Notes: a model not told the origin generated them from the sequence alone. A stretch of DNA of 57,284 bases from a bacterium HR10 (GCA_002923315.1 BEHM01000022.1:1-57284); one strand, 5' to 3'; shown: positions 47,880 through 57,032, counted from the first letter of the stretch. A program made the numbers and translations.

Positions 47880-48614
47880 TCAGTGCAATCGGCCGATATT
47901 GCTGAGCGGCCAATATCGGAAGACGGCCTTGCCGTAGATGTACTTCTCCGGCACGAGCCCCCACTGTCGGCTGTCATTACTCGAATCGCGATTGTCGCCC
48001 ATGACGAAGTAATAGTGCTCGCGCACGTACACGGGCGCCATATTCTCCTCGCGCGTATGAAGGCGCGGATCCAAATAGGGCTCCAGCAGTGGTTCCCCAT
48101 TGATGTAGACGACGCCACGGCGAATCGAGATCGTCTCCCCAGGTAAGCCGATCACCCGCTTGATGAACGACTTCGAGGGATCATTCGGATACCAGAAGAC
48201 GACGATGTCCCCGCGTCGGATCGGCTCGAACTTATAGATGAACTTGTTCACGAAGATGCGCTCCCCATCGTGCAAGCGCGGCAACATGCTCGTCCCCTCG
48301 ACGCGCACCGGCTGGATCACGAAGGCGACGATCACGATGGCGATGAGCACCGTGAGGGCGAGATCGCGCAAGAAGGCGCGGATCTCCCGCCCGAGGGCGA
48401 TCAGGTCCCGATCCGGCTTCGCCCGCGCCTCCGGAGCGACCGTCGCGCGCGCCCCATCGTCCGGCGCGCCCTCGCCCCACACGACCGGCTCCGGGGGTGA
48501 ACCGCTCACACGCTCGTCTGAGAGCACCGGAGGCCTCTCCTCTGAGGGAGAAGACGCCGCAGTCTCTGCGGGAACCACAGAAGCCTCGACGATCGGATGG
48601 CGCTCTTCACTCAT
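47880..48614 (-). CDS. lepB: Signal peptidase I
   Basis: Membrane-bound S26 peptidase that removes signal peptides. 244 residues. A hydrophilic N-terminal region of about 80 residues, longer than usual, is followed by one hydrophobic anchor, [20 protein letters not shown]. The catalytic serine is in [20 protein letters not shown] near residue 108 and the lysine in [16 protein letters not shown] near 152. [19 protein letters not shown] is the closing box. GGAGG lies 14 nt before the ATG. It leads the lepB-yip1-carA unit. Confidence 0.95.
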   Translation of the reverse strand: MSEERHPIVEASVVPAETAASSPSEERPPVLSDERVSGSPPEPVVWGEGAPDDGARATVAPEARAKPDRDLIALGREIRAFLRDLALTVLIAIVIVAFVIQPVRVEGTSMLPRLHDGERIFVNKFIYKFEPIRRGDIVVFWYPNDPSKSFIKRVIGLPGETISIRRGVVYINGEPLLEPYLDPRLHTREENMAPVYVREHYYFVMGDNRDSSNDSRQWGLVPEKYIYGKAVFRYWPLSNIGRLH

Positions 48615-48647
48615 CGCGCGTTCATCGCCTCCGACTCATGAGCAATA

Positions 48648-48676
48648 AAGGTATGGGGTGCGCCTGCGTTTGTCAA
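48648..48676 (-). promoter_or_regulatory. Candidate promoter for lepB
   Basis: On the minus strand a perfect TTGACA (48671-48676) is followed after 17 nt by TACCTT (48648-48653), a weak -10. It lies about 34 nt before the lepB ATG. Confidence 0.4.
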
Positions 48677-48795
48677 TTCATCGCGCGGGCACACCCTCAG
48701 ACGTTGACTTTCTCGAAGCCTTCTGGCAACCTTTTCGCCTTTTGTGGCGACGTTCGTGCGCGTCGTCACCCAATCCATCGCAGGAGGAGATCGTC

Positions 48796-49008
48796 ATGGC
48801 GCGAACGGCAGCCAAGCCGATCCGACTCATCTGTCCTAAGTGTTTCGCGGCATTCACCGTCGTCGCCTACATCTCGAAGGGCGTGGACAAAGAAGCCTAT
48901 TATCGGCAACGCGCCGCCGAACACGATTGCTCGGCCAATGGGAAGAAGCCGGACACCGGATTCAAAGATCCGCTGAAGGCCTCCAAGGAGAGAGCGCGAG
49001 GCCGCTGA
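48796..49008 (+). CDS. Small cysteine-containing protein
   Basis: 70 residues, unrecognised. MARTAAKPIRLICPKCFAAF has one CxxC pair, and a later HDC could complete a zinc site. The C-terminus is basic (SKERARGR). AGGAGGAG lies 6 nt before the ATG, strong support for translation. An in-frame extension upstream to 48658 lacks such a site. It stands alone between two minus-strand units. Confidence 0.7.
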   Translation: MARTAAKPIRLICPKCFAAFTVVAYISKGVDKEAYYRQRAAEHDCSANGKKPDTGFKDPLKASKERARGR

Positions 49009-49044
49009 TCTCTCCCATCCGAACCGAATGACTCGCATCGGTGA

Positions 49045-49071
49045 GCAGGATCGCGCGAGGGCGAATCCTGC
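49045..49071. terminator. Hairpin between convergent genes
   Basis: GCAGGAT (49045-49051) and ATCCTGC (49065-49071) form a 7-bp stem with a 13-nt loop between the ends of the small zinc-type gene and phoD. No T-run follows on either strand, so it may be a weak bidirectional terminator. Confidence 0.35.
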
Positions 49072-49101
49072 AGGGGCTTCGTGCGTCCGCGCAGCTGCCA
49101 C

Positions 49102-50409
49102 TCATGGGACGCGCGTTGTATGCAGGCGCTTCCCCGCCGCGTTGAAGATCGAGATCTCGGCGCGGGGAACGCCGCCCTCGCGCGATACCCGCACGAGGGC
49201 ATAGGTGTACATGCCCGTCGCCGTGAATTCCACCTCGGGCCGACGTCCGACAAACGCCACCGGCGAGGGGAATTGCGCGATCGGCCCGGCAATGATCTCC
49301 ACGACGCCCTCGACGTGCCGAAGCACGGCCGCATAATGGACATCGGCCGAGAGGAAGATCACATTCGAGAGGCCATGGGCCCGAATGAACTCCAGAAGCT
49401 CCTGGCGCTCGGTTCGATACCCCTCCCAGGAGTCGCGAGTGTGATACTTCAGGGGGACGGTCGTGGCGATGAATTTGAAGGATGCCGGAGAAGCCAGAAG
49501 CGCCGCCTTCAACCACGCCTTCTGCTCGGCGCCGAGCATGGTCTTTGAAGGCCCGTCCCTCTCCGCCTGTGGGCTGCGATATTGGCGGCAGTCGAGCAGA
49601 AAGAGTTCCAGGGCGCGCCCCCATCGGAACGAACGGTAGAGGCGCGCATCGTCCCCCTCACTCTGGCGAATCGGCCAATACTCGAGGAACGCCCGACGCG
49701 CCACAGGAAGCCGCGGATGCGTGCGGTTGGCATTGTTGGCGATCTCGTGATCATCCCAGATGACGACGAACGACGCCTCTCGCGCCAATCGCTCGAAAGC
49801 CGCATCCCTTCGATTCTCCAGATACTTCTGACGGTACTGCTCGAGCGTCTTCGCCACCGGCCCCGGCCCTTGATCCGCGTAGATCGTGTCGCCGAGGAAG
49901 AGGAAGAAATCGGGCTGCGCGAGACGAACGGCGTCAAACAGGCGGAACGGTTGATATGCTTGGCCCGCATCCCCACTATAGGCGAAGGTCACAGGCACCC
50001 ACTCATCTTCTCCCGGCGCCGTCACGAATTGGCCCACAGGACCGATGAAGGCGCGCGAGGGATCCTGGGCATCGCGCACGTGGAGACGGTAGAAGTAACG
50101 GGTACGCGGCATGAGCCCATCAAGCTGCACCGTCGCCGTGAAATCCCGTTCGGACGTGAGCGGCACCTGATCGGTGAATCGAGCCGTCGTCAGTTCGGCA
50201 TCCGTCCCATACTCGATGTGCGCAATCGCCTCCTGATTCGCCCGTACCCACAGGAGCGCGCCGTCTTCGGTCACCTCCCCGACAATCGGCCCGACCACCG
50301 ACAACTCTTGAGCGACGCGCGCGGTCTTCGGGGGAGCGACCGCTGGAGTGATCACGCCCATCGCGAGGAACGCGAAGGTCACAAGGAACGTCCATCGTCG
50401 GTTTCGCAT
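49102..50409 (-). CDS. PhoD-type alkaline phosphatase
   Basis: Secreted metallophosphoesterase, 435 residues. A signal peptide is followed by an N-terminal Fn3-like PhoD domain (GPIVGEVTEDGALLWVRANQ near residue 40). The catalytic domain has FLFLGDTIYADQGPGP near residue 170, VVIWDDHEIANNANRTHP near 215 and NVIFLSADVHYAAVLRHVEG near 350. The metal residues of the family (GDTIYAD, DDHE, DVH) are present. It probably hydrolyses phosphodiesters or monoesters for phosphate supply. GAGGT lies just before the ATG. It follows the VWFA gene with almost no gap. Confidence 0.92.
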   Translation of the reverse strand: MRNRRWTFLVTFAFLAMGVITPAVAPPKTARVAQELSVVGPIVGEVTEDGALLWVRANQEAIAHIEYGTDAELTTARFTDQVPLTSERDFTATVQLDGLMPRTRYFYRLHVRDAQDPSRAFIGPVGQFVTAPGEDEWVPVTFAYSGDAGQAYQPFRLFDAVRLAQPDFFLFLGDTIYADQGPGPVAKTLEQYRQKYLENRRDAAFERLAREASFVVIWDDHEIANNANRTHPRLPVARRAFLEYWPIRQSEGDDARLYRSFRWGRALELFLLDCRQYRSPQAERDGPSKTMLGAEQKAWLKAALLASPASFKFIATTVPLKYHTRDSWEGYRTERQELLEFIRAHGLSNVIFLSADVHYAAVLRHVEGVVEIIAGPIAQFPSPVAFVGRRPEVEFTATGMYTYALVRVSREGGVPRAEISIFNAAGKRLHTTRVP

Positions 50410-50415
50410 CACACC

Positions 50416-51522
50416 TCACTTGGAGGGCGCCCAATACCCGGATCGGGCATGGACGCGAGCACCGGGGACAGCGACCTCAACGCGAATTGCGCGCCATGTC
50501 CCGTCTCGCTCGAAGCGACTCGGATAATAGCCGATGCTGTAGAGCGTTCCCAGCTCGGCGCGAATTTGCGCGTAGACCTCGTCCAACTGCGCCAGGTGCT
50601 TCAGCGGATAGACGCGCCCACCCGTCCGCTCGGCCAATTGCCGCAACTCCCGCCGCGCCAGCCGATACAACCCGCGCGTGATCTCGATCAGTTCCTCCGG
50701 AGTGAAGAAGAACGGCTGGCGGTACCGAAACGAGGGATCATGAGGCCGATAGACGCGACGATATCGCTCCAACTGCGCCGGAGAGAGCGTGAGGTCTCCG
50801 CGACGTATCCCCTCGATCACGAACGATTCCGTATCCAGCTCGATGATGTACACAGCGACGGCCGCGCGCTCCAGCCGCTTCGCTGCTTCGGAGAAATCGT
50901 AGAAGCTCGCGGAGTCCACACCATCGGTGAGCCCAACGATTGCTTTCCGCTCCGATGCCCCACCGAGCAACTCATCGGCGACGACGGCGAGCGCATCATA
51001 AAAGGCCGTCGCCGAGCCCGCCTTCAGGTTTCGCAGAGCGCCGATCGCTCGCCTCCGCTCCCGTGTGAAGTCCACATGCAAGATCGCCTCGCGATTGAAT
51101 TCGACAAGGGCCACGCGGTCCTGCGGTCGCATCCGCTCGATGAAACGCGCGGCGGCGCGCTGTATCGTCTTCAACTCACCGCGCATGCTGCCGCTTGTGT
51201 CCACGAGCAGGACGACGTCCACCGGCGCGTCCACCGTCGCGAAGTGAGCGATCTGCTGCCGCTCGCCGTTCTCATAGACGACGAAGTCCTCGCGCGTGAG
51301 ATGGCGCAGGCTCTCCCCCCTCGGGCCTGTGACCGAGACGGTGAAGGAGACCAGATCCGAGCGCAACTCGACGACCGGCCCCTCCGGCTTTTGCGCTACG
51401 CTTCCCGATGGAGCGATCCCCAGGCCAAGGAGGATCCCGCCGATCAATAGGCTTCGCGTCCGGGTAGCGGGGCGAAACCACCCGGAATCTCTCACTCGCC
51501 CTTTTGACATCTCCTGTCGCAT
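50416..51522 (-). CDS. VWFA-related protein of acidobacterial type
   Basis: About 368 residues with an N-terminal signal segment (SLLIGGILLGLGIAPSGSVA). The VWA domain has a pre-domain VVELRSDLVSFTVSVTGPRG and VVYENGERQQIAHF, the usual opening of the VWFA-related family best known from acidobacteria. The MIDAS motif is VVLLVDTSGSMRGELKTIQR near residue 106. IRAELGTLYSIGYYPSRFER near 325 is the typical C-terminal block. A role in extracellular protein contacts is likely. I take the ATG at 51522; ATG 51510 is possible. A longer open frame across the LEA-like gene is rejected. Confidence 0.88.
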   Translation of the reverse strand: MRQEMSKGRVRDSGWFRPATRTRSLLIGGILLGLGIAPSGSVAQKPEGPVVELRSDLVSFTVSVTGPRGESLRHLTREDFVVYENGERQQIAHFATVDAPVDVVLLVDTSGSMRGELKTIQRAAARFIERMRPQDRVALVEFNREAILHVDFTRERRRAIGALRNLKAGSATAFYDALAVVADELLGGASERKAIVGLTDGVDSASFYDFSEAAKRLERAAVAVYIIELDTESFVIEGIRRGDLTLSPAQLERYRRVYRPHDPSFRYRQPFFFTPEELIEITRGLYRLARRELRQLAERTGGRVYPLKHLAQLDEVYAQIRAELGTLYSIGYYPSRFERDGTWRAIRVEVAVPGARVHARSGYWAPSK

Positions 51523-51532
51523 CCTGTACACT
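51504..51532 (+). promoter_or_regulatory. Promoter for the LEA-like gene
   Basis: TTGACA (51504-51509) and TACACT (51527-51532) are separated by exactly 17 nt. It lies about 60 bp before the ATG at 51592 and overlaps the 5' end of the divergent VWFA gene. Confidence 0.6.
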
Positions 51533-51591
51533 GCCGCCGAACGGCATGTGGAGGTTTCAATTCTGACACAACGAGCGCAGGAGGTACAGTG

Positions 51592-52014
51592 ATGCGCGGA
51601 AGACGGCGGATCGCCATCTTGGGTCTGGTCTTCAGCATCCACGCTCTGGGATTGGAGCTTCCCTTCCCTCAGGTCGGCCTGGCCGAGAGCCGGCTGAGCC
51701 CACAGAAAGACCGCAACCCCGTCGCGAAAGGGACGAGCACAGGCGCTCAGGCGACCGGCGAAGCGGCCGCCCAAGCAGGCGAAGCGACGGCCAAGGCGGC
51801 GAGCACGGGAGCGAAAGCGACAGCCAAAGCCAGCGCGTCGGCAGGGAAGACGACGGCTAAAGCCACGTCCAAAGGGGCGACGGCAGCTGGTCAAGCGACG
51901 GCCAAAGGAGCGAGCGAAGCCGGCGAGGCGACGGCCAAAGGCGGTAAGGCTGCCGGTAAGGCCGTGGGCAAGGCGGGCAAAGCCGTGGGCAAAGCGTTCA
52001 AACGCATCTTCTAG
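51592..52014 (+). CDS. Exported 11-residue-repeat (LEA-like) protein
   Basis: 140 residues. A signal peptide (RRRIAILGLVFSIHALGLEL) is followed by a low-complexity body. Residues 51-138 divide into exactly eight 11-residue units, for example AGEATAKAAST, GAKATAKASAS, AGKTTAKATSK and GASEAGEATAK. The units are rich in Ala, Lys, Gly and Thr. Such hendecads fold as amphipathic helices and are known from group 3 LEA and phasin-like proteins. The basic end is KAFKRIF. AGGAGG lies upstream of the ATG. A protective or polymer-binding role is inference. It is divergent from the VWFA gene. Confidence 0.78.
   Translation: MRGRRRIAILGLVFSIHALGLELPFPQVGLAESRLSPQKDRNPVAKGTSTGAQATGEAAAQAGEATAKAASTGAKATAKASASAGKTTAKATSKGATAAGQATAKGASEAGEATAKGGKAAGKAVGKAGKAVGKAFKRIF
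51742..52005 (+). repeat. Eight 33-bp coding repeats
   Basis: 264 bp coding for eight 11-residue units of the LEA-like protein. The units differ at many codons, so the repeat is much clearer in protein than in DNA. It starts at residue 51 and ends two residues before the stop codon. Confidence 0.75.
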
Positions 52015-52037
52015 CATCCCGGAGAGACAGGGTTCCC

Positions 52038-55028
52038 GTGAAGCTGCTGGCGATCACCGTATCGTTGATCGTCATTGCTCCAGTCCCGCTGCCGCGTGTC
52101 TCCGCAGCTCAGGCGGGAATTGTCGTTGATACACTCAGCAATGCGGATGATGGGACCGACGGAAGATGCTCGATCAGGGAAGCCATCATCGCCGCGAACA
52201 TGGACGCGGATTACAATGAGTGCTCCCGCACGGGTCCAGGCGCGGACGATGTGATCACCTTCAGCGTCAGCGGGACGATCCTTCTCAATTCCGGCCAACT
52301 CCCTTCAGTCCTCCCCGGCGGGCGTCTGACGATCAATGGGGGAGGTATCTCCATTGATGCGAACCGTTCATCGCGCATCTTCCACGTGGCCTCTGGCGGG
52401 GACTTGGTGCTGAACGGCCTCAGACTGCTCAACGGCTATGTCTCGGGAAGCGATGGGGGAGCAGTCTTCAATGAAGGGGGCAGCATCTCCATCAACAACG
52501 TGACATTCTCCGACAACGAAGTGGAGGATGGCTTCGGGGGAGCGATTGCCAATCGGAATGGCCGGGTCACCATCTCCGACAGTGGGTTCCTGAGAAACCG
52601 CCTCCCATTTGGTGGGGAAGGAGGAGCGGTATTCAACGTTGACGGAGAGGTGGAGATCCAAAGGAGCACGTTCTCAGAGAATCTCGCGGAAGGCGGCGGG
52701 GCGATTTTTCAAACAGGGCTTCTCGCAAGGCTGACGATCAGCGATACGACATTTTCCGACAATCGCGCCGCATTTGGGGGAGCCCTTCATGTGGATCAAG
52801 GCAATGCGGTTGTCGTCCGCAGCACGTTCACAAGAAATCAAATCTCGGGCGGATACGCGGGGGCGATCTCGAACTTCGGAACCATGGTGATCACCAACAG
52901 TACGATCTCCGGCAATGAAGCCCGAGGAGGCTCTGGAGGAGGCGGGATCCTGAGCGGAGGGGAACTGACCCTCAGCTTCGTGACGGTCGCCTATAATTCA
53001 GCAGACGCCGGAGGCGGAGGGATTAGAACGACCGGCGTCGGCACCACGCGGGTTAAAAACTCGATCGTCGCTGGAAACTCCCCTGGTGGAAACTGCGTCG
53101 GCCCTCTCACCCCCCTCGGCGGGAACCTGGATGACGATGGGACCTGCTTTGGGGGAACCGGAACCCCAAGCATCAACCTTGGCCCCTTGCAGAACAACGG
53201 AGGTCTGACGTGGACGCATGCTCTTCAATTTGGGAGTACGGCCCTAGATGCAGCCGTTGACTGCGCGGATGCGTTCGGAGCACCCGTGAGCGAGGACCAA
53301 CGAGGAATTCCGCGCCCCCAACCTACGGGAGGCGGCTGCGACGCTGGCGCCTATGAGGCCAGGCGATTCACCCTCACAGTGTCTCGGACAGGAACAGGCA
53401 CGGGAACGGTCACGAGCGCCCCGACAGGGATCTCTTGTGACCCCGACTGCAGCGAGCTCTATCCCGAAGGGACGTTGGTGAGCCTCACAGCCGTTCCGGA
53501 CCCGGGTTCGTCTTTCAGTGCATGGGGAGGAGCCTGCTCGGGTACAACCCCAACGACGGCGGTCACGATGAATGCTGACAAGACCTGCACGGCACGGTTT
53601 GAGCGCGCCATGGCCGATCTCAGCATCAGAAAGAGCGCATCCTCGGATCCAGTCCTCATCGGGCAGACCCTGTCCTATAGGATTGAGGTTCGCAACTTGG
53701 GCCCATCCGACGCGACGCTCATCGAAGTGAGGGACGTGCTCCCAGAGGGCGCGATCCTGAGCCGCATTTCTGGTGCCGGATGGGGATGCGGGGTGATCGG
53801 TACCGAAGTCGTATGCGCCCTCCCCTCGCTCCCGGCTGGGGCATTTGCGCCTCCGCTTCATATCGAGGTGCGAGTGCCCTTTGTGGCCGATGCGCTCGTG
53901 AACTCCGCGCGCGTGTCCTCATCATCTCCGGATCCGCAAATCAGGAATAACAGCAGCAGTGTCGAAACGCCCGTTGTGAGTCCAGCGTTGGTGGCTCTCC
54001 CGTTCCGCCTCGCGACAATCACGCTGAGCAGTGAGCGAGCGAAACAAGGACTACTTGTGCCGGATCCGATCAGAAACCGAGTTCGCGTCTTCCTGAGCCG
54101 CGAAGATGGGACGCTCGCACGAGGACAGGTGGTGCCCGTAGGGCCCGGCCCCGTCGCAATAGCGGTTGGGGATCTGACGGGAGATGGCGCGACGGATGCG
54201 GTGACCGCGAATTTCGTGGGACGGAGCATGACGGTCTTGCAGGGACGGGGCGATGGAACCTTCAATCCTACGAGGACGATCCCCGTGCCGGGGCGACCTC
54301 GGGCGCTGGCGGTGGGAGACCTGGATCAAGATGGGCGGTTAGACCTCGTGCTGGCCTACTGGGACACCGGGCGGGTTCAAGTTTTCAAGGGCCGCGGGGA
54401 TGGGACGTTTGCGGCTGGACGTGACTTCGAGGTGGGGAAACAACCGATCGCCCTCGCCGTTGCGGATGTCAATGGAGATGGACGACTCGACGTGGTGGTG
54501 GCCAATTGGGGATCGCACAGCGTGACGATCCTTGTCGGGCGCGGAGATGGCGCATTCACTTTGGCAGGAGAGACCATCGTGGGGACGAATCCCATATCGC
54601 TGATCATTGGCGACGTGGATCGAGACGGGAGAGTGGAAGTGATTACAGCGAACCATGGGGAGTCCAGTCTCTCACTGGTGAGGATCGAGGATGTGTTCCG
54701 GGATGGACGCACGATACGACTCCATGTGATGGCGACAGTGCCAACGGTAGAACGGCCTATCGGAATCGGTCTGGGACCATGGGGGACTGATGGAACGGCC
54801 ATCGTGTGTGCAAGCGCTGTTGTCCCGGAGGCTTGGGTATACCGGATCAGCGAACGTGGCGTGCCGCAGTTGCACCAGCAGTTGTTCACCGCGACACCTT
54901 CAGCGGCCACCGCGGTCATGGACTTCAATGGCGACCAATATCTGGATACGGTGCTCCTCGATGCGACGGGTGAGCGCATGGAGATCTGGCTCAGCGGACA
55001 AGGTGGCATGCTGCGAAGGAAACAGTGA
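52038..55028 (+). CDS. Secreted mosaic beta-helix/FG-GAP protein
   Basis: 996 residues from a GTG start, with a signal peptide. A CSxREAI block (GRCSIREAIIAANMDADYNE, near residue 48) opens a right-handed beta-helix with repeats of the form VTFSDNEVEDGFGGAI up to about 440. A short repeat with TLTVSRTGTGTGTVTSAPTG follows, then a DUF11-type module (ADLSIRKSASSDP, about 530-650). Four FG-GAP/VCBS blades close the protein, such as VGDLDQDGRLDLVLAYWD and VADVNGDGRLDVVVANWG. It is a surface or released binding protein. No sorting signal is seen. It looks less GC-biased than its neighbours. Confidence 0.85.
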   Translation: MKLLAITVSLIVIAPVPLPRVSAAQAGIVVDTLSNADDGTDGRCSIREAIIAANMDADYNECSRTGPGADDVITFSVSGTILLNSGQLPSVLPGGRLTINGGGISIDANRSSRIFHVASGGDLVLNGLRLLNGYVSGSDGGAVFNEGGSISINNVTFSDNEVEDGFGGAIANRNGRVTISDSGFLRNRLPFGGEGGAVFNVDGEVEIQRSTFSENLAEGGGAIFQTGLLARLTISDTTFSDNRAAFGGALHVDQGNAVVVRSTFTRNQISGGYAGAISNFGTMVITNSTISGNEARGGSGGGGILSGGELTLSFVTVAYNSADAGGGGIRTTGVGTTRVKNSIVAGNSPGGNCVGPLTPLGGNLDDDGTCFGGTGTPSINLGPLQNNGGLTWTHALQFGSTALDAAVDCADAFGAPVSEDQRGIPRPQPTGGGCDAGAYEARRFTLTVSRTGTGTGTVTSAPTGISCDPDCSELYPEGTLVSLTAVPDPGSSFSAWGGACSGTTPTTAVTMNADKTCTARFERAMADLSIRKSASSDPVLIGQTLSYRIEVRNLGPSDATLIEVRDVLPEGAILSRISGAGWGCGVIGTEVVCALPSLPAGAFAPPLHIEVRVPFVADALVNSARVSSSSPDPQIRNNSSSVETPVVSPALVALPFRLATITLSSERAKQGLLVPDPIRNRVRVFLSREDGTLARGQVVPVGPGPVAIAVGDLTGDGATDAVTANFVGRSMTVLQGRGDGTFNPTRTIPVPGRPRALAVGDLDQDGRLDLVLAYWDTGRVQVFKGRGDGTFAAGRDFEVGKQPIALAVADVNGDGRLDVVVANWGSHSVTILVGRGDGAFTLAGETIVGTNPISLIIGDVDRDGRVEVITANHGESSLSLVRIEDVFRDGRTIRLHVMATVPTVERPIGIGLGPWGTDGTAIVCASAVVPEAWVYRISERGVPQLHQQLFTATPSAATAVMDFNGDQYLDTVLLDATGERMEIWLSGQGGMLRRKQ

Positions 55029-55353
55029 CCGAGGGCGATCGGGGTGAATCCTCACGCAGCTCGCCGATGGGCCATGTTCGTCTTGTCCCCTCAACCGCAC
55101 GATGTTCCACTGGCGGTGTGTTCTCTCTCCCCGGGAGCCCAGAGGGAGGCGTGCCCATCCCGTGCGCATCTGCATCACCCAAAGGGGTGTGCTTGAGATC
55201 ACCTTCCAGTCAGCGTCGTCCGGGTCTCTCACCGGGCAAACAGGGGCGACGCTCATCATGCGCCTCCCCAGAGGCACATCGGCAGAGGCCGCGCGTGCCC
55301 GACCGCGCGCAAAATGTGCACGTCGAGGGACCATCCCGAGAATGACCACGCTC
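55029..55353. other. Gap before the tRNA gene
   Basis: 325 bp. Short overlapping frames are present on both strands, but none has a ribosome-binding site or a recognisable product. I see no clear feature until the tRNA promoter. Confidence 0.4.
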
Positions 55354-55381
55354 TTGACACGCGCGCGAACTATCCGATAAC
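55354..55381 (+). promoter_or_regulatory. Promoter for tRNA-Ala
   Basis: TTGACA (55354-55359) and GATAAC (55376-55381) are separated by 16 nt. They lie 16 nt before the mature tRNA 5' end, a usual distance for a tRNA promoter. Confidence 0.6.
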
Positions 55382-55397
55382 CTAATGCTGCGATGGT

Positions 55398-55473
55398 GGG
55401 CCGGTAGCTCAGCTGGGAGAGCGCCAGAATCGCACTCTGGAGGTCGGGAGTTCGAATCTCCTCCGGTCCACCA
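55398..55473 (+). tRNA. tRNA-Ala (anticodon CGC)
   Basis: A complete 76-nt cloverleaf with encoded CCA. The acceptor stem GGGCCGG/CCGGTCC includes a G3-U70 pair, the alanine identity element. The D arm has GCTC/GAGC. The anticodon stem CCAGA/TCTGG encloses loop ATCGCAC, giving anticodon CGC, which reads GCG (Ala). The T arm GGGAG/CTCCT encloses TTCGAAT. GGTGG just upstream and CCACCA downstream extend the acceptor stem in the precursor. Confidence 0.95.
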
Positions 55474-55861
55474 CCATTGTCCTGGACGGTGAGAATTCGT
55501 GCGCTCCCTTGACGCTTTGCACTCCCTTGGGTCGAGACCTACCGGCTTCTTTCAGCCCTCACACTCGCGCCTCCCTACTTGAACGCGCAGGATGCCCTGA
55601 CCTTCCAACACGAAGGAGGCGCAAGATGCTGGCTTAATAGAAGCACCTGCCAATTGGAACCCTTTGCCCAATGTCACCAACGACCAGCACCTGGAGCGCC
55701 TCCAGGATCGTCTCATGCCCCCCACATGGCGCCCGGCACATGCAAAACACCCAGCGCTCGAACTCTCCCAAACTGATTTACCCCCTGCACCTGTCATCTG
55801 GCCGCAATCTCCCTTTGCCGATCCCGCTCTGTCTCAAAGCCCTTGGCCTCCAGAACGATCT
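55474..55861. other. Gap after the tRNA gene
   Basis: 388 bp between the tRNA and the end of the HAF-repeat gene. I looked for an integrase, a tRNA-end repeat or remnants of an inserted element and found none. Several short frames occur without ribosome-binding sites. Confidence 0.4.
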
Positions 55862-56941
55862 TCACTTCACATCTGTCTCCGCAGCGCCAGCGGATGAGAT
55901 CATCCCGGCGATGCTCAACTCCGTCCCCGCACGCGTATCCAGCACGAAGGCTTCGATCTGGCTCCGAGAGGCGTTGTAGCCCACGCCTACGATGTACCGT
56001 CCGTCCGGGGAGATGGCGCGAGCTTCCCGCAGAACAGAGCCATCCCCGAGCAGGGAGGCAAAACGCTGGTTGAGATCTTCAGGTCCGGTATCCTGCCGCC
56101 ACCAAACGGCCCGGGCGACTGACCAGGAATTATCCACGGCAAACCCTACGACGATTGTCCCATCGGAGGAGACATCCTGTGCGCTGGTGAGGAAGAATGT
56201 GACATTTTCTCCAGCAGGAATCCCCAGCCAGCGCACGGCTTTGGTTGTGTAATCCATCACAAACGACTCCGGACGCATAGTTTGCCCGTTGTATCCGTTG
56301 CCGACAATAAAACGCCCGTCCGGAGACATGCCCGAGGCTTCTGAGAGCACCGACGGAGGTATACTGGGCGGCAGAAAGGTGTTGAGATCCTCCAATCCCC
56401 CGGAGCTGGTCCAGCGGAAGGCATAGGGTGAATTTCCTCCTACCCCTCCCACAACAATCTCCCCATCGGCGGAGATGGCGCCCATTTCGGCAACAGGGGA
56501 GGCGATAGATTGCGTGCCGCCGTCCGGAGTCCACCGGAACAAGGTGGAACTGGGATTGTCGGACCTTATGACCACCGCGCCAGTATTGGAAACGTCCAGC
56601 GCTTTACTGTTACTGTACCCTGGGGGCACCTCGAGATCTTGTACGGCGTAGCTATCTCCTCCGAGGGTCCAGAGCACAGCGCGATTGTGCTCTTGACCCA
56701 CGATGTATCGTCCGTCTGGGGAAATGGCAAGTGCCCTGGACTCGGCAATGGGATCGAGGGTGCTGAGCTGGCGGATACCTTTGCTCGGCGTCCAGACGAA
56801 GGCACGCCCGACGTTGACTCCGCGTTGGGGATCTTGAAAGGTAGCGCTCCCAACAACGACTGGCTCCCCGTTGACGATGGCGATATCGAATGCCTCGGCA
56901 GATCCCCCGCTGACCGGCGGAGCAATCCAAACGAGGTAAAA
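55862..56941 (-). pseudogene. HAF-repeat secreted protein, 5' end lost
   Basis: The frame is open from a TGA at 56942-56944 down to 55862, about 360 codons, and has no start codon in a good context. It has at least five HAF/extracellular-repeat units: AISPDGRYIVGQEHNRAVLW, AISADGEIVVGGVGG, GMSPDGRFIVGNGYN, DVSSDGTIVVGFAVD and AISPDGRYIVGVGYNASR. The N-terminus, with a signal peptide, is missing. The sequence on its 5' side becomes the left end of an IS256-family element, so the insertion has probably cut the gene. An internal GTG at 56701 could in theory start a shorter product, but it lies within a repeat. Confidence 0.7.
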
Positions 56942-56967
56942 TCAAAGGGTGTGGAAATTCTGCTGAA

Positions 56968-57032
56968 GGCGGTGTATCCTCCCTTCTTAAGAGAGAAAAC
57001 GTTAACGAAGAGAAAGGAGGAGGTACACCGCC
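56968..57032 (+). promoter_or_regulatory. Stem that buries the transposase ribosome-binding site
   Basis: GGCGGTGTA (56968-56976) pairs with TACACCGCC (57024-57032), and CCTCC (56978-56982) with GGAGG (57019-57023), a 14-bp stem with one bulged T. The AGGAGGAGG ribosome-binding region and the bases up to the ATG lie in the stem. Read-through transcripts from outside the element would be poorly translated, as known for several IS families. Confidence 0.6.

Noticed and set aside
50416-52017. Extension of the VWFA frame through the LEA-like gene on the opposite strand
   Set aside because: The extra residues are antisense to the 11-residue repeats and show only their composition. The signal peptide of the VWFA protein starts near 51522.
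55474-55861. Possible integration remnant next to the tRNA gene
   Set aside because: There is no repeat of the tRNA 3' end and no integrase within the window.
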